64,000 bases of DNA. Origin: Massilia sp. 9096. Its GTDB lineage: Bacteria > Pseudomonadota > Gammaproteobacteria > Burkholderiales > Burkholderiaceae_D. The notes under the pieces are model-generated. The model searched no databases, was not told the origin of the DNA, and saw only the letters and a list, made by a program, of their open reading frames with translations. The stretch is taken from contig NZ_JQNN01000001.1 in assembly GCF_000745265.1 (NCBI RefSeq), positions 5,146,001-5,210,000 of the forward strand, written 5' to 3'. Positions 8,838-22,467 of this stretch are shown here, piece after piece; the first letter of the stretch is position 1; each line of letters starts with the position of its first letter. Both the position numbers and the translations under genes were made by a program.

Positions 8838-9881
8838 TTAATTGGGCAGCAGGCCGGGGTCGCGCGCGTAGGCGCGTTCGGCCACGGTCACCTGTACCTG
8901 AGCCGGCGCCGGCCGGCCGATGCTGCCGAACAGCTTCTTGACCAGGAGACGCGTGCCCTGGCGCTTGCCCAGCGCCCGCTCGAGCTGGCGGTCGGCCTCG
9001 GCCAGGTGCGCGGTCAGGCGGCGCCGCGCTTCCTCGACGCCGAGCGTGGCGATCATCGTCGACTTGCCGATGTCCTTGCCGACGTCCTTGCCGGTGACCG
9101 AGCTGTCGTGGCCGAAGCCGTCCTGGAAGTCGTCGCGGATCTGGAAGGCCTGGCCGGCGGCGAAGGCGAAAGCGCGCAGCGCGCCGGCGACTTCGTCGTT
9201 GGCCTGGGCGATGATGGCCGCCATGTCGACCGACACGCCCAGCAGCACGCCGGTCTTGAGTTCGTTGGTGGCGGCGATTTCCTCGGGCGAGCGGGCGCCG
9301 CCGCGCAGGTCGAGGAACTGGCCCTTGACCAGGCCTTGGGTGCCGATGGTCTCGGACAGGCGCGTGACCAGGCGTGCGCGCACGCTCGGGGCAATGTCCT
9401 GGCTCGAGGACAGGATACCGAAGGCGCGCGAGAGCAGGGCGATGGCGGCCAGGATCGCGACGTCCTCGCCGAACTGCACGTGGATGGTCGGCTTGCCGCG
9501 GCGCAGCATGGCGTTGTCCATGCAGGGCATGTCGTCCAGGATCAGGGAGGCGGCATGCACCATCTCGACCGCGCAGGCGACGTCGACCAGCGCCGGCGAC
9601 ACGCAGCCGAGGTCGCGCGCCACCAGCATCAGCAGCAGCGGACGCAGGCGCTTGCCGGCGCTGAGGGTGCCAGCGCGCATGGCGGCGGTGAGCAGGTCGG
9701 CTTCGGCATTGCTGCCGTCCAGCCAGTGGGCGATGCGCTCTTCGAGCAACGCGCGCAACGCGTCGGGGTCCTCGTTGGCAGCTTCCATGCGGCGCTGGAC
9801 GGCAAAACCGTCGAGGCCTTCGAAGCCGGCGAATCCATCGATGCCGGCCGGCTTGTCCATACGCCGTGTCTGTGTCGCCAT
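8838..9881 (-). CDS. crtE: Geranylgeranyl diphosphate synthase CrtE
   Basis: Trans-prenyltransferase that extends FPP to GGPP, the precursor for phytoene. The first Asp-rich motif DDMPCMDN is near residue 115 and the second, FQIRDDFQD, near 245. The ATG at 9881 (MATQTRR) is preceded by AAAGGGG at good spacing, so it is preferred to an ATG 33 bases upstream. This is the first gene of the five-gene crt operon. The idi gene seen between crtE and crtX in many Pantoea clusters is absent. The promoter should lie in 9882-10045, but no clear sigma-70 pair could be assigned. Confidence 0.92.
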   Translation of the reverse strand: MATQTRRMDKPAGIDGFAGFEGLDGFAVQRRMEAANEDPDALRALLEERIAHWLDGSNAEADLLTAAMRAGTLSAGKRLRPLLLMLVARDLGCVSPALVDVACAVEMVHAASLILDDMPCMDNAMLRRGKPTIHVQFGEDVAILAAIALLSRAFGILSSSQDIAPSVRARLVTRLSETIGTQGLVKGQFLDLRGGARSPEEIAATNELKTGVLLGVSVDMAAIIAQANDEVAGALRAFAFAAGQAFQIRDDFQDGFGHDSSVTGKDVGKDIGKSTMIATLGVEEARRRLTAHLAEADRQLERALGKRQGTRLLVKKLFGSIGRPAPAQVQVTVAERAYARDPGLLPN

Positions 9882-10045
9882 ACGTACCCCTTTATTTCCA
9901 GCCGGATCAATCAAATTGACGAATTTCAGGCAATCATACCGGAAACAATCTTACCGATTCGTTAACGGACCAACCGTGCGCAGGATTGGCTCCGGGGCGG
10001 TGCGGGTCGATTGTGGGTCATTTTCCACAACGACCTGAGACTATC

Positions 10046-13810
<3,765 letters not shown>

Positions 13811-14133
13811 CGTATGGTTTCCTGGATGGGCCTGGCTGGCGGCGTTGAATGTAAATGCACAGAGGCGGGTCTTCGATTATAACGGTATCGGATGGGTTTG
13901 TTCCCGGCCATGCCGGTTCGACCTTCGCATACTGTTCTGTAAAGACGTTTGTAACGTACTGTATCAAACGTAAGATTGTTACAGTGCGATACAAAACGCG
14001 CGGTTTCAGCAATTTCCCGGATACATACAGGCATGACAATTAACACATGGAACCGACAAGAGCGCGGTGCCTAGTCCAAATCAAACGGTTTGCGCGGACC
14101 CGTTGCTCCGCCACCTTTATGGGAAGAATTGAA
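13811..14133. other. Divergent intergenic region between metH and the BrnA-like gene
   Basis: This 323-base gap holds no convincing gene. It is AT-richer than its surroundings from 13925 to 14015 and carries two operator-like sequences (separate entry). A possible plus-strand promoter is TTGTAA (from 13950) with a 16-base spacer to TAAGAT. On the minus strand TTGATA lies within the same repeats. The divergent promoters therefore probably overlap. Confidence 0.45.
13947..13998. promoter_or_regulatory. Two tandem operator-like sequences
   Basis: Two related ~22-bp sequences lie next to each other. The first is bounded by GTTTG and CAAAC (13947-13969) around TAACGTACTGTAT. The second contains TTGTTACAGTGCGATACAAAAC. 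Shared parts are TTGT-AC and GATACAAA or its complement. Each is an imperfect inverted repeat, as expected for a dimeric repressor of TetR type. They overlap the likely divergent promoters. No regulator is identified. Confidence 0.4.
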
Positions 14134-14367
14134 ATGAACAAAGAATACATGCCTGAGTGGGACCAGCCTGCCGTCCGTACCGAAGAAACCCCTGCGGTCA
14201 AGCACAACGCTGCGACCGGCGTCAAACAAATCGTCACCATCCGCCTGGACGTCGACATGCTGGAATGGTTCAAGTCCGCAGGTCCGGGCTACCAGACCCG
14301 CATCAACCAGGTGCTGCGCGAATACATGGAAGCCAACCGCGTGCGTGCTCAAGTCGAGCAGCACTGA
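14134..14367 (+). CDS. BrnA-antitoxin-like small protein, no toxin partner
   Basis: A 77-residue protein. Its C-terminal ~45 residues (KQIVTIRLDVDMLEWFKSAG, then YQTRINQVLREYM) match the BrnA antitoxin family, which uses a ribbon-helix-helix fold to bind DNA. The ATG at 14134 is preferred over an in-frame ATG at 14047, because homologous sequence only begins near here and GGGAAG lies upstream. BrnA normally pairs with an upstream BrnT RNase; none is present on either side. It may be an orphan antitoxin or a solitary DNA-binding regulator, perhaps of its own operator-rich promoter. Confidence 0.7.
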   Translation: MNKEYMPEWDQPAVRTEETPAVKHNAATGVKQIVTIRLDVDMLEWFKSAGPGYQTRINQVLREYMEANRVRAQVEQH

Positions 14368-14484
14368 TCCGGCGCCGGCGTTTGGCGGGGCCCGGCGCCC
14401 CGCGGTAAACGGTTGATATTACCGATTTACCGAGTCCCGTGATGCGGGACCCATGCAGCGCCGAATCGGAGATCGAATGAAAAC

Positions 14485-14525
14485 GGGGAGGTGAGCGTCG
14501 TGCTCATCTCCCCGAATCGTTTTGG
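14485..14525. terminator. Bidirectional rho-independent terminator
   Basis: Twelve-base arms (14485-14496 and 14502-14513, one G-U pair) close a five-base loop. A TCGTTTT tail follows on the plus strand, and GTTTT follows on the minus strand. It lies between the convergent BrnA-like gene and fmt and can serve both. Confidence 0.75.
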
Positions 14526-14576
14526 GCGTCGTGAAACTGCCGCATGATGCCCGGTCGGCTCAGTACCGGTTCAGTA

Positions 14577-15524
14577 TCAGCTCAGCGACAGGCCGTCGAA
14601 CGAAAACCCTTTGAGGAATTCCGCTGCCGGCAAACGCTTGCCGCCCGGCTTTTGCAGCTCGGTCAGACGCAGCGCGCCCTCGCCGCAGGCCACGACGATG
14701 CCGTTCGCATCCGCCGCCAGTACCGTACCCGGCGCGCCGCTGCCGCCGGCCGGCTGCGCATTCCAGATCTTGATCGTGCTGGCGCCGGCTTGCGCCTGCG
14801 CACCCGGAAAGGGGTTGAAGGCGCGCACCTTGCGCGCGAGCATATCGGCAGGCAGCGCAAAATCCAGCTTCGCTTCGTCCTTGCTGATCTTGGCGGCGTA
14901 GGTCACGCCTGTCTCGGGCTGGGGTTCGGCCTGCAGGTCGCCGGCCTCCATCTTGCGCAGCGCTTCGACGATCATGCGCCCGCCCAGCGCGGCCAGCTTG
15001 TCGTGCAGGCTGCCGGTAGTGTCGGTGTCCGTGATGGCGATGCGCTCCATCAGCAGCATCGGGCCGGTGTCCAGGCCTTCTTCCATTTCCATGATGGTCA
15101 CGCCGGTCTCGCTGTCGCCGGCTTCGATCGCGCGGTGGATTGGCGCGGCGCCGCGCCAGCGCGGCAGGATCGAACCGTGGATATTGATGCAAGGCTTGAT
15201 GTCGAGCGTGCTGCGCGGCAGGATCAGGCCGTAAGCGGCGACCACCATCACGTCGTAATCGGTGCTCACCAGGCGCTCATGGGCGGCGCTGGCCTCGAGC
15301 GCGCGCTGCGGATCCTTGGCGTCCATGCGCAGCGACAGCGGCTGCAGCACCTCGATGCCATGCGCCAGCGCAACCTGCTTGACGGCGGACGCCTGCAACT
15401 GCATGCCGCGCCCGGCGGGGCGGTCCGGCTGGGTCAGCACGAGCGGCACCTCGAACCCGGCCTCGATCAGCGCGCGCAGGGCCACCGCGGCAAATTCCGG
15501 CGTGCCGGCAAAAACGACTTTCAT
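14577..15524 (-). CDS. fmt: Methionyl-tRNA formyltransferase
   Basis: Formylates the initiator Met-tRNA using 10-formyl-THF. The N-terminal domain shows [10 protein letters not shown] and [20 protein letters not shown], which carries the catalytic Asn-His pair. The C-terminal OB-like tRNA-binding domain follows, with RAFNPFPGA. Length is 315 residues from the ATG at 15524. A GTG at 15536 overlapping the def stop (GTGA) is an alternative start adding four residues. It is transcribed with def, eight bases upstream, the usual pairing with the enzyme that removes the formyl group. Confidence 0.95.
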   Translation of the reverse strand: MKVVFAGTPEFAAVALRALIEAGFEVPLVLTQPDRPAGRGMQLQASAVKQVALAHGIEVLQPLSLRMDAKDPQRALEASAAHERLVSTDYDVMVVAAYGLILPRSTLDIKPCINIHGSILPRWRGAAPIHRAIEAGDSETGVTIMEMEEGLDTGPMLLMERIAITDTDTTGSLHDKLAALGGRMIVEALRKMEAGDLQAEPQPETGVTYAAKISKDEAKLDFALPADMLARKVRAFNPFPGAQAQAGASTIKIWNAQPAGGSGAPGTVLAADANGIVVACGEGALRLTELQKPGGKRLPAAEFLKGFSFDGLSLS

Positions 15525-15532
15525 GTCGACGC

Positions 15533-16066
15533 TCACGCGCGGCCGACTTTCGGGCCGGACTCGCGCATCGCGCGTTCTTCTTTTTGCAGCTTGGTCTTGA
15601 TGCGGTTGCGCTTGAGCGGCGACAGGTATTCGACGAATACCTTGCCCATCAGGTGATCCATCTCATGCTGGATGCACACTGCCAGCAAGCCATCGGCGTC
15701 GACTTCGAACGGCTTGTTGAACTGGTCGACCGCCTTGACCTTGATGCGCGCCGGACGCTCGACGCCGTCGTACACGCCCGGCACCGACAGGCAGCCTTCG
15801 TCGTACACTTGCTTTTCCGGGCTGGCCCAGACGATTTCCGGGTTGATGAAAACCATCAGCTGGTCGTGGGTTTCGCTGACGTCGATCACGACCAAACGCT
15901 CATGGACGTCGATCTGGGTTGCCGCCAGGCCCACACCGGGGGCGTCGTACATGGTCTCGGCCATGTCCGCCACCAGTTTTTCGAGGCGTTCGCCGAATTC
16001 GGTGACCGGCTTGGCGACCTTGTGCAGGCGGGGATCGGGATAGCGGAGGATGTTCAATAAGGCCAT
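15533..16066 (-). CDS. def: Peptide deformylase
   Basis: Metalloenzyme that removes the N-formyl group from nascent proteins. All three motifs are present: [15 protein letters not shown] with the metal-binding Cys, and QHEMDHL with two metal-binding His and the catalytic Glu. At 177 residues it has normal length. It begins an operon with fmt, divergent from the LysM-dprA-smg genes, a layout common in Burkholderiales. Confidence 0.95.
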   Translation of the reverse strand: MALLNILRYPDPRLHKVAKPVTEFGERLEKLVADMAETMYDAPGVGLAATQIDVHERLVVIDVSETHDQLMVFINPEIVWASPEKQVYDEGCLSVPGVYDGVERPARIKVKAVDQFNKPFEVDADGLLAVCIQHEMDHLMGKVFVEYLSPLKRNRIKTKLQKEERAMRESGPKVGRA

Positions 16067-16323
16067 GGCTGTGATGTGGTTCGTTCGAAAGCGATAATAC
16101 GTATATCGGGTGCAAGCGGGCCGCGTTCAAGCGCGGCGCGCAGAAATGCAACACACCGCCCCCTGGTCGGAGAGCGGTTTGTCTTGCTAGTTCAAGGATT
16201 TCTCGGCAGAATTAATTCAATTCGGCAACCCTGCTGGTCCCATTTTGTTCCGCCGCGCGGTCAGGACCGTCTGCCGTCTTCGCGCCGTGGCTCACCAGGT
16301 GGGCGCATTTTACGGACTCTTTA

Positions 16324-17463
16324 ATGAAAAATTTTAGCACAGGCGCTGCCCGCCCGCTCCTGGCCCCCGCCCTTGCCTCGGCCGCGCTGGCGGTTGCGCT
16401 GGCTTCGAGCGCGGGCCTGGCCGGCGCCGCCCCGGCCTCCACCGACCCCGCATGCCGCTTCCGCGCGAATGCGCCCGACCAGCACAAAGTGGTCAAGGGC
16501 GACACGCTGTGGGACATCTCGGGCGCATTCCTCGAGCATCCGTGGTGCTGGCCGCAGGTATGGGGCATGAACCGCGACGAGATCCGCAACCCGCACTGGA
16601 TCTACCCGGGCCAGATCATCTATTTCGACCGCCGGCATGGCCGCTTGACCCTGGTCAAGCCCGGCACCGACGCCAACGCCGGCCAGCTCCCGCTGACCCG
16701 CCTGTCGCCGCAGCTGCGCACCGGCGACCTGGGACCGGACAATGCGGTGCCGGCGATTCCGGCCGGCGTCATCGAACCCTACCTGACCCAGCCGCTGGTG
16801 GTCGAGGACGATACCTTGAGCCGCGCCGCGCGCATCGTCGCGGCCCAGGACGACCGCCTGAACCTGGGCGAGGGCGACCGCATCTACGTGCGCGGCGACC
16901 TGCGCGGCGCCACCAGCTTCCAGATCTTCCGGCCGAGCGGCGAGCTGCGCGACCCGGACACCGGCGCCGTGGTGGCGCACGAAGCCGCCTACGTCGGCAC
17001 CGCGCGCCTGGTGCAGGAAGCCAGGCCGGGCGTCGACGTGCACAGCTTCGCGATCACGCATTCGGTCAAGGAAATCACCGTCGGCGACCGTCTGCTGCCG
17101 GCGCCGCCTGTGCCGGTGCGCAACTACATGCCGCATGCACCGATTCAGCCGATCGGCGCGCGCGTGATGTCGATCGCGTCGGAATCGAACTATGCAGCGC
17201 AGAGCCAGGTCGTGACTGTCAATCGGGGCGCGATTGACGGACTCGATGTCGGCGCCGTGTTGGATCTTTATCATGTCGGGCAGACCGTGACCGATCCCGA
17301 GAGCCGTGGTTTCCTCGGGCTCGGCAAGGAAAAGTTACGCTTGCCGGACGAGCAGTATGGCGAACTGTTCATTTTCCGGGTTTTCGGGCACGTCTCGTAC
17401 GGCCTGGTCATGCAAGTCACGGCGCCGGTCCAGGTCGGCGACGTCGCGAAATCACCGGAGTAA
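16324..17463 (+). CDS. Secreted LysM-domain protein
   Basis: A 379-residue protein with an N-terminal signal peptide (hydrophobic Ala/Leu run to about residue 36, likely cut after AGAAPA). A LysM peptidoglycan-binding domain follows (~52-105: HKVVKGDTLWDISGAFLEH and WIYPGQIIYF). The remaining ~270 residues are conserved in beta-proteobacterial homologs but have no known catalytic motif. It is probably a periplasmic cell-wall-binding protein. It lies eight bases upstream of dprA, a position typical of this gene in Burkholderiales. Confidence 0.85.
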   Translation: MKNFSTGAARPLLAPALASAALAVALASSAGLAGAAPASTDPACRFRANAPDQHKVVKGDTLWDISGAFLEHPWCWPQVWGMNRDEIRNPHWIYPGQIIYFDRRHGRLTLVKPGTDANAGQLPLTRLSPQLRTGDLGPDNAVPAIPAGVIEPYLTQPLVVEDDTLSRAARIVAAQDDRLNLGEGDRIYVRGDLRGATSFQIFRPSGELRDPDTGAVVAHEAAYVGTARLVQEARPGVDVHSFAITHSVKEITVGDRLLPAPPVPVRNYMPHAPIQPIGARVMSIASESNYAAQSQVVTVNRGAIDGLDVGAVLDLYHVGQTVTDPESRGFLGLGKEKLRLPDEQYGELFIFRVFGHVSYGLVMQVTAPVQVGDVAKSPE

Positions 17464-17470
17464 TCCCACC

Positions 17471-18661
17471 GTGCAGGACACGGACCCCATCCTCGATGCA
17501 TCACCGTCCGCGGTTGCGTCCGTCGTCCTGCCGCCAGAAACGCTGGCCGCCTGGCTGCGCCTCGAGCGCACGCCCGGGATCGGACCACGCAGCGCGCATG
17601 TGCTGCTGAGCGCCTTCGGCAGTCCGGAGGCGATCTTCAAGGCCGGCTACACGGCGCTGGCGGCGCACGTCAGCGCCACGCAGGCGCGCGCGCTGTGCCT
17701 GCCGATGTCGGCGGACACCCAGCGCATCCTCGACGCCACGGTGGATTGGCTGCAGCAACCCGGCCACGGCGTGCTGGCGCCGGGTGCGCCCGGCTATCCC
17801 GAGCTGCTCGCCAACATCCCCGATCCGCCGCTGCTGCTCTATATAAAAGGGCGTGTGCAATTGCTGGCGCGCCCCAGCCTGGCCATCGTCGGCAGCCGCA
17901 ACGCCAGCACCCAGGGCAAGGCCAATGCCGAAGCGTTCGCGCAGGCGCTGTCCGGCGCCGGCGTGTGCATCGTGTCCGGGCTGGCGCTCGGCATCGACGC
18001 CGCCGCGCACGAGGGCGCGCTGAAGGGGGCGGGCGGCACGATCGCCGTGATCGGCACCGGTCCCGACCTGGTCTACCCGAGCCGCAACGCCCGGCTGTTC
18101 GAGCGCATCGCCGATGAAGGCTGCATCGTCAGCGAATACCCGGTCGGTACGCCACCGTTGCCGGGCAATTTCCCCAAGCGCAACCGGCTCATCAGCGGCC
18201 TGGCGGCCGGGGTGCTGGTGGTCGAGGCGGCGGCGCAGTCGGGTTCCCTGATCACGGCGCGCCAGGCGGCCGAGCAGGGCCGCGACGTGTTCGCGATTCC
18301 GGGGTCGATCCACGCATCGCTGGCCAAGGGGTGCCACCTGCTGATCCGCGAAGGCGCCAAGCTGGTCGACACGGCGGCCGACGTGCTGGAAGCGCTGGCG
18401 GCGTCGCCGCTGGGCGGCTGGCATGCTGCGCCGCAAGCGCGCAGCGGACAAGCACAAGCCACACCCGATGCGCATACGCAGGACGACGAGCTGCTGCACG
18501 CACTCGGCCACGATCCGATCGAGCCCGACAGCCTGCTGGCGTTGGTGAAAGGCGGCGCCGCGGCGCTCAGCAGCCGCCTGCTGATGCTGGAGCTGGCGGG
18601 CCTGGTCGAGCGCTTGCCGGGCGGGCGCGTACAGCGTGTCGTGCGGCCCATGGTGAAGTGA
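17471..18661 (+). CDS. dprA: DNA-processing protein DprA
   Basis: Binds incoming single-stranded DNA and loads RecA during natural transformation. The Rossmann-like DNA_processg_A domain is complete: [54 protein letters not shown] and [15 protein letters not shown]. The C-terminal ~60 residues look like the winged-helix DprA domain. The GTG at 17471 is chosen, as upstream frame reads back into the LysM gene without family similarity. This gives 396 residues. Only eight bases separate it from the LysM gene. Confidence 0.9.
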   Translation: MQDTDPILDASPSAVASVVLPPETLAAWLRLERTPGIGPRSAHVLLSAFGSPEAIFKAGYTALAAHVSATQARALCLPMSADTQRILDATVDWLQQPGHGVLAPGAPGYPELLANIPDPPLLLYIKGRVQLLARPSLAIVGSRNASTQGKANAEAFAQALSGAGVCIVSGLALGIDAAAHEGALKGAGGTIAVIGTGPDLVYPSRNARLFERIADEGCIVSEYPVGTPPLPGNFPKRNRLISGLAAGVLVVEAAAQSGSLITARQAAEQGRDVFAIPGSIHASLAKGCHLLIREGAKLVDTAADVLEALAASPLGGWHAAPQARSGQAQATPDAHTQDDELLHALGHDPIEPDSLLALVKGGAAALSSRLLMLELAGLVERLPGGRVQRVVRPMVK

Positions 18662-18756
18662 ATAAGGCCGATAAACAACGTCGATGTTTCTTCAAAGCAA
18701 TCATGGCCGTGCTGCTCTTGTGCCGCAACGAGCTTAGCTGCTACAGTAGCGCCACC

Positions 18757-19221
18757 ATGTTCGACATCCTAGTCTACCTCTACGAGACGTATTATCGTCC
18801 CGATGCCTGCCCCGAGCCGGCTGCCCTGGCGCGCAAGCTGTCCGCCGTCGGTTTCGACGATGTCGAAATTACCGAAGCGCTGGATTGGCTGAATGGCTTG
18901 ACCGAAATGGCCAGTGCGGTCGATCCCGCCCTGGAATCCAGCGGTACCCGTTTTTATATCGCCCAGGAAGTCGACGTGCTCGGCAGCGCCGCAGTCGGCT
19001 TCATCCAGTTCCTCGAACTGGCCGGCCTGCTGTCCGCATCGCAACGCGAAATCGTCATCGAGCGCGCGCTGGCGCTGGACGAATCCCCGGTCACGCTCGG
19101 CAAACTGAAGATCATCGTCCTGATGCTCCTGTGGAGCCAGGGCAAGGAACCGGATGCGCTGATGTTCGACGACCTGTTCGGGTCGGACGACGAGGACGCC
19201 GAACCGCGTCTGCTGCACTGA
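18757..19221 (+). CDS. smg: Smg family protein (DUF494)
   Basis: A 154-residue acidic protein of the Smg/DUF494 family, starting [13 protein letters not shown] and ending in an Asp/Glu-rich stretch. Its biochemical role is not established. Homologs regularly lie next to dprA and topB or def-fmt, as here. The ATG at 18757 matches the conserved family N-terminus; the open frame upstream runs through dprA and is not used. A terminator follows at 19251. Confidence 0.88.
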   Translation: MFDILVYLYETYYRPDACPEPAALARKLSAVGFDDVEITEALDWLNGLTEMASAVDPALESSGTRFYIAQEVDVLGSAAVGFIQFLELAGLLSASQREIVIERALALDESPVTLGKLKIIVLMLLWSQGKEPDALMFDDLFGSDDEDAEPRLLH

Positions 19222-19250
19222 GCCGGTTTTACCATCGTCAATACATGGAA

Positions 19251-19274
19251 ACGGGGCTTCGGCCTCGTTTTTTC
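19251..19274 (+). terminator. Rho-independent terminator after smg
   Basis: ACGGGGC and GCCTCGT pair around a TTCG tetraloop and are followed by a run of T. It ends the LysM-dprA-smg transcript. Confidence 0.8.
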
Positions 19275-19516
19275 TTGCAGTAAAGCAATATAAAGCGTAT
19301 TTTCCGGTTGGGAAGGACCGCTTGCATGGAGTGATCGCAGTGGCACAGCCCACTTGCGGATTGCGCGGCAACCCGCTTATCATTGGCCGCACCTTACCAA
19401 TTGTTACCTATAAGCTATCAACGGGATGGAAGCGATCGCCGATGCGACGCCTGCCCCGAACGGCCGCCTCATGTATGATGCGCGGGCCGAGCCCTTCGAA
19501 CACGTACGAGAACCCT

Positions 19517-22186
19517 ATGACCAAAGCCCTCATCATTGCCGAGAAACCCTCCGTGGCGAACGATATCGCCAAGGCGCTCGGCGGCTTTACCAAGCACGAT
19601 GAGTATTTCGAATCCGACGATTACGTCCTGTCGTCCGCCGTCGGCCACCTGCTCGAAATCGCGGTGCCGGAGGAATACGACGTCAAACGCGGCAAATGGA
19701 GCTTCACGCACCTGCCGATGATTCCGCCGTACTTCGCGCTGAATCCGATCGCCAAGACGGAATCGCGCCTCAAAGTGCTGAACAAGCTGATCAAGCGCAA
19801 AGACGTCACCGCCCTGATCAACGCATGCGACGCGGGCCGCGAAGGCGAACTGATCTTCCGCCTGATCGCCCAGAACGCCAAGGCCAAGCAACCGGTGAAG
19901 CGCCTGTGGCTGCAGTCGATGACGCCGAACGCGATCCGTGACGGCTTCGCCCACCTGCGCAGCGACCAGGAAATGCTGCCGCTGGCCGACGCCGCACGTT
20001 GCCGTTCCGAAGCCGACTGGCTGATCGGCATCAACGGCACGCGTGCGATGACCGCCTTCAACTCGAAAGAGGGCGGATTCTTCCTGACCACCGTCGGCCG
20101 CGTGCAGACGCCGACCCTGTCGATCGTGGTCGAGCGCGAAGAAAAGATCCGCAAGTTCGTCGCGCGCGACTACTGGGAAGTGCGCGCCGAATTCAAGTGC
20201 GCGGCCGGCGTCTACGAAGGCCGCTGGCTCGACACCAAATTCAAGAAGGACGAGAACGATCCGGAAAAGCGTCCCGAGCGCCTGTGGAGCAAGGCGGCCG
20301 CCGAAGACATCGTCGCGGCTTGCCAGGACAAGCAGGGCAAGGTGAGCGAGGAATCGAAGCCGACCACCTCGATGGCGCCGGCACTGTTCGACCTGACCTC
20401 GCTGCAGCGCGAAGCCAACGGCCGCTTCGGCTTCTCGGCCAAGAACACGCTCGGCCTGGCGCAGGCGCTGTACGAAAAACACAAGGTGCTGACCTACCCG
20501 CGTACCGATTCGCGCGCGCTGCCCGAGGACTACCTGGGCACGGTCAAGTCGACGCTGGAAGTGCTGAAAGGCAACAACAACTACCTGCCGTTCGCCAAGC
20601 AGATCCTGGACAAGGGCTGGGTCAAGCCGAACAAGCGCATTTTCGACAACAGCAAGATCTCGGACCACTTCGCGATCATCCCGACCGGCGTGGCCCCCAA
20701 AAACCTGTCCGAGCCGGAACAGAAGCTGTACGACCTGGTCACGCGCCGCTTCATGGCCGTGTTCTTCCCGGCCGCCGAGTTCCTGGTCACGACCCGCTTC
20801 ACCGAAGTGGCCGGCCACCAGTTTAAGACCGAGGGCAAGGTGATGACCAACCCCGGCTGGATGGCGGTGTACGGCAAGGACGCGAGCGACGACAAGGACG
20901 GCGCCAACCTGGTGCCGGTCGAGACGGGCGAAACGGTGCTGGCGCAAAAGGTCACGGCCAATGGCCTGGTCACCAAGCCGCCCGCACGCTACAACGAAGC
21001 GACGCTGCTGTCGGCGATGGAAGGCGCGGGCAAGCTGGTCGATTCCGACGAGCTGCGCGACGCCATGGCCGGCAAGGGCCTGGGCACGCCGGCGACGCGC
21101 GCGGCCATCATCGAAGGTTTGCTGACCGAGAAATACCTGCTGCGCGAGGGACGTGAAATCATCCCGACCGCCAAGGCGTTCCAGCTGATGACACTGCTGC
21201 GCGGCCTGGGCGTGAACGAACTGACCGCGCCCGAACTGACCGGCGAGTGGGAATACAAGCTGTCGCAGATGGAGCGCGGCCAGATCACGCGTGACGAGTT
21301 CATGCGCGAGATCGCCGAGATGACCGAGATCATCGTCAAGCGCGCGAAGGAATACAACAACGACACGATTCCGGGCGAGTACGCGACCCTGGCCACGCCG
21401 TGCCCGAACTGCGCCGGCGTGGTCAAGGAAAACTACCGCCGCTTCGCCTGCACCAAGTGCGAGTTTTCGATGACCAAGGTCCCGGGCGGGCGCCAGTTCG
21501 AGATCGAGGAAGTCGAGGAACTGCTGCACAACCGCACCATCGGTCCGCTGCAGGGCTTCCGCTCGAAGATGGGCCGTCCGTTCGCCGCGATCCTGCGCAT
21601 CGTGCGCGACGAGGACATCCACAACTACAAGCTGGAGTTCGACTTCGGCCAGGACCAGGCCGAAGGCGAGGGAGGCGAGGGTGTCGACTTCACCGGCCAG
21701 ACCCCGCTCGGCCCCTGCCCGAAGTGCAACGGCAACGTCTACGAGATGGGCCTGGCCTACGTGTGCGAGCACCAGGTCGCCAAACCCAAGACCTGCGATT
21801 TCCGCAGCGGTCGCATCATCCTGCAACAGGAAATCCTGCCGGACCAGATGGCCAAGCTGCTCAACGAAGGCAAGACCGACCTGCTGCCGGGCTTCGTTTC
21901 GCAGCGCACGCGCCGCCCGTTCAAGGCCTTCCTGGTGCGCGGCAAGGATGGCAAGATCAGCTTCGAGTTCGAGCCGCGCGCCGCCAAGCCGGGCGCAAAG
22001 ACCAAGGCGGCAGCGAGCGATGAAGGCGGCGAGGGCGGCGACACCGCGGTTGCGACGCGGCCGGCAGCCAAGGCTGCAGCCAAGACCGCGGCCAAGAAAG
22101 CCCCTGCCAAGACCGCGGCCAAGAAGACCGCGGTGCGCAAGCCGGCAGCCAAGCCGATCGCCGCCAAGAAGGCAACGGCCAGCTGA
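19517..22186 (+). CDS. topB: DNA topoisomerase III
   Basis: Type IA topoisomerase that decatenates DNA. The Toprim domain starts at the N-terminus (TKALIIAEKPSVA; DAGREGELIFR). The active-site Tyr is residue 327 in VLTYPRTDSRALP. Two C-terminal zinc-finger-like segments follow (CPNCAG...CTKC and CPKCNG...CEH...C). The last ~60 residues are a Lys/Ala-rich tail, likely for unspecific DNA binding. The ATG at 19517 matches the family start, giving 889 residues; 65 in-frame upstream codons are not family-like. Terminators follow. Confidence 0.94.
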   Translation: MTKALIIAEKPSVANDIAKALGGFTKHDEYFESDDYVLSSAVGHLLEIAVPEEYDVKRGKWSFTHLPMIPPYFALNPIAKTESRLKVLNKLIKRKDVTALINACDAGREGELIFRLIAQNAKAKQPVKRLWLQSMTPNAIRDGFAHLRSDQEMLPLADAARCRSEADWLIGINGTRAMTAFNSKEGGFFLTTVGRVQTPTLSIVVEREEKIRKFVARDYWEVRAEFKCAAGVYEGRWLDTKFKKDENDPEKRPERLWSKAAAEDIVAACQDKQGKVSEESKPTTSMAPALFDLTSLQREANGRFGFSAKNTLGLAQALYEKHKVLTYPRTDSRALPEDYLGTVKSTLEVLKGNNNYLPFAKQILDKGWVKPNKRIFDNSKISDHFAIIPTGVAPKNLSEPEQKLYDLVTRRFMAVFFPAAEFLVTTRFTEVAGHQFKTEGKVMTNPGWMAVYGKDASDDKDGANLVPVETGETVLAQKVTANGLVTKPPARYNEATLLSAMEGAGKLVDSDELRDAMAGKGLGTPATRAAIIEGLLTEKYLLREGREIIPTAKAFQLMTLLRGLGVNELTAPELTGEWEYKLSQMERGQITRDEFMREIAEMTEIIVKRAKEYNNDTIPGEYATLATPCPNCAGVVKENYRRFACTKCEFSMTKVPGGRQFEIEEVEELLHNRTIGPLQGFRSKMGRPFAAILRIVRDEDIHNYKLEFDFGQDQAEGEGGEGVDFTGQTPLGPCPKCNGNVYEMGLAYVCEHQVAKPKTCDFRSGRIILQQEILPDQMAKLLNEGKTDLLPGFVSQRTRRPFKAFLVRGKDGKISFEFEPRAAKPGAKTKAAASDEGGEGGDTAVATRPAAKAAAKTAAKKAPAKTAAKKTAVRKPAAKPIAAKKATAS

Positions 22187-22221
22187 TCCGTTTTATCCGC
22201 ATCCTTCGGGCTGCATCGGCG

Positions 22222-22247
22222 AAAACCGCGGGCGACCGCGGTTTTTT
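22222..22247 (+). terminator. Rho-independent terminator after topB
   Basis: AAAACCGCG and CGCGGTTTT arms around GGCGAC, followed by a T run. It ends topB transcription. Confidence 0.8.
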
Positions 22248-22381
22248 ATTTGACGACCTCAATTCCCGGCAACACCGGCAGCGCGTGCGCAGGTCGCCGA
22301 AGCGCGCACTGCCCGGCGCGGGCCGGTGGCCGCCGGCGAGGAATGGGAAACCTTCTGACGGCGCGTACCGTCGAGTGGACG

Positions 22382-22412
22382 TAAAAAAACCGCGCTTCGC
22401 GCGGTTTTTTAA
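22382..22412. terminator. Bidirectional terminator
   Basis: AAAAAACCGCG and CGCGGTTTTTT arms around CTTCG. T runs exist on both strands; on the minus strand it ends the small gene at 22468-22674. The 134 bases between this and the previous terminator contain no recognisable gene. Confidence 0.8.
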
Positions 22413-22467
22413 TTGGGCGGCCTGTGCATGGACAGGCGCAGGCGGGTGAAACGGGCAGGCGTGAAAC

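Noticed and set aside
13811-14133. Possible cobalamin riboswitch upstream of metH
   Set aside because: No B12-box-like conserved core was found and the region is taken up by operator-like repeats.
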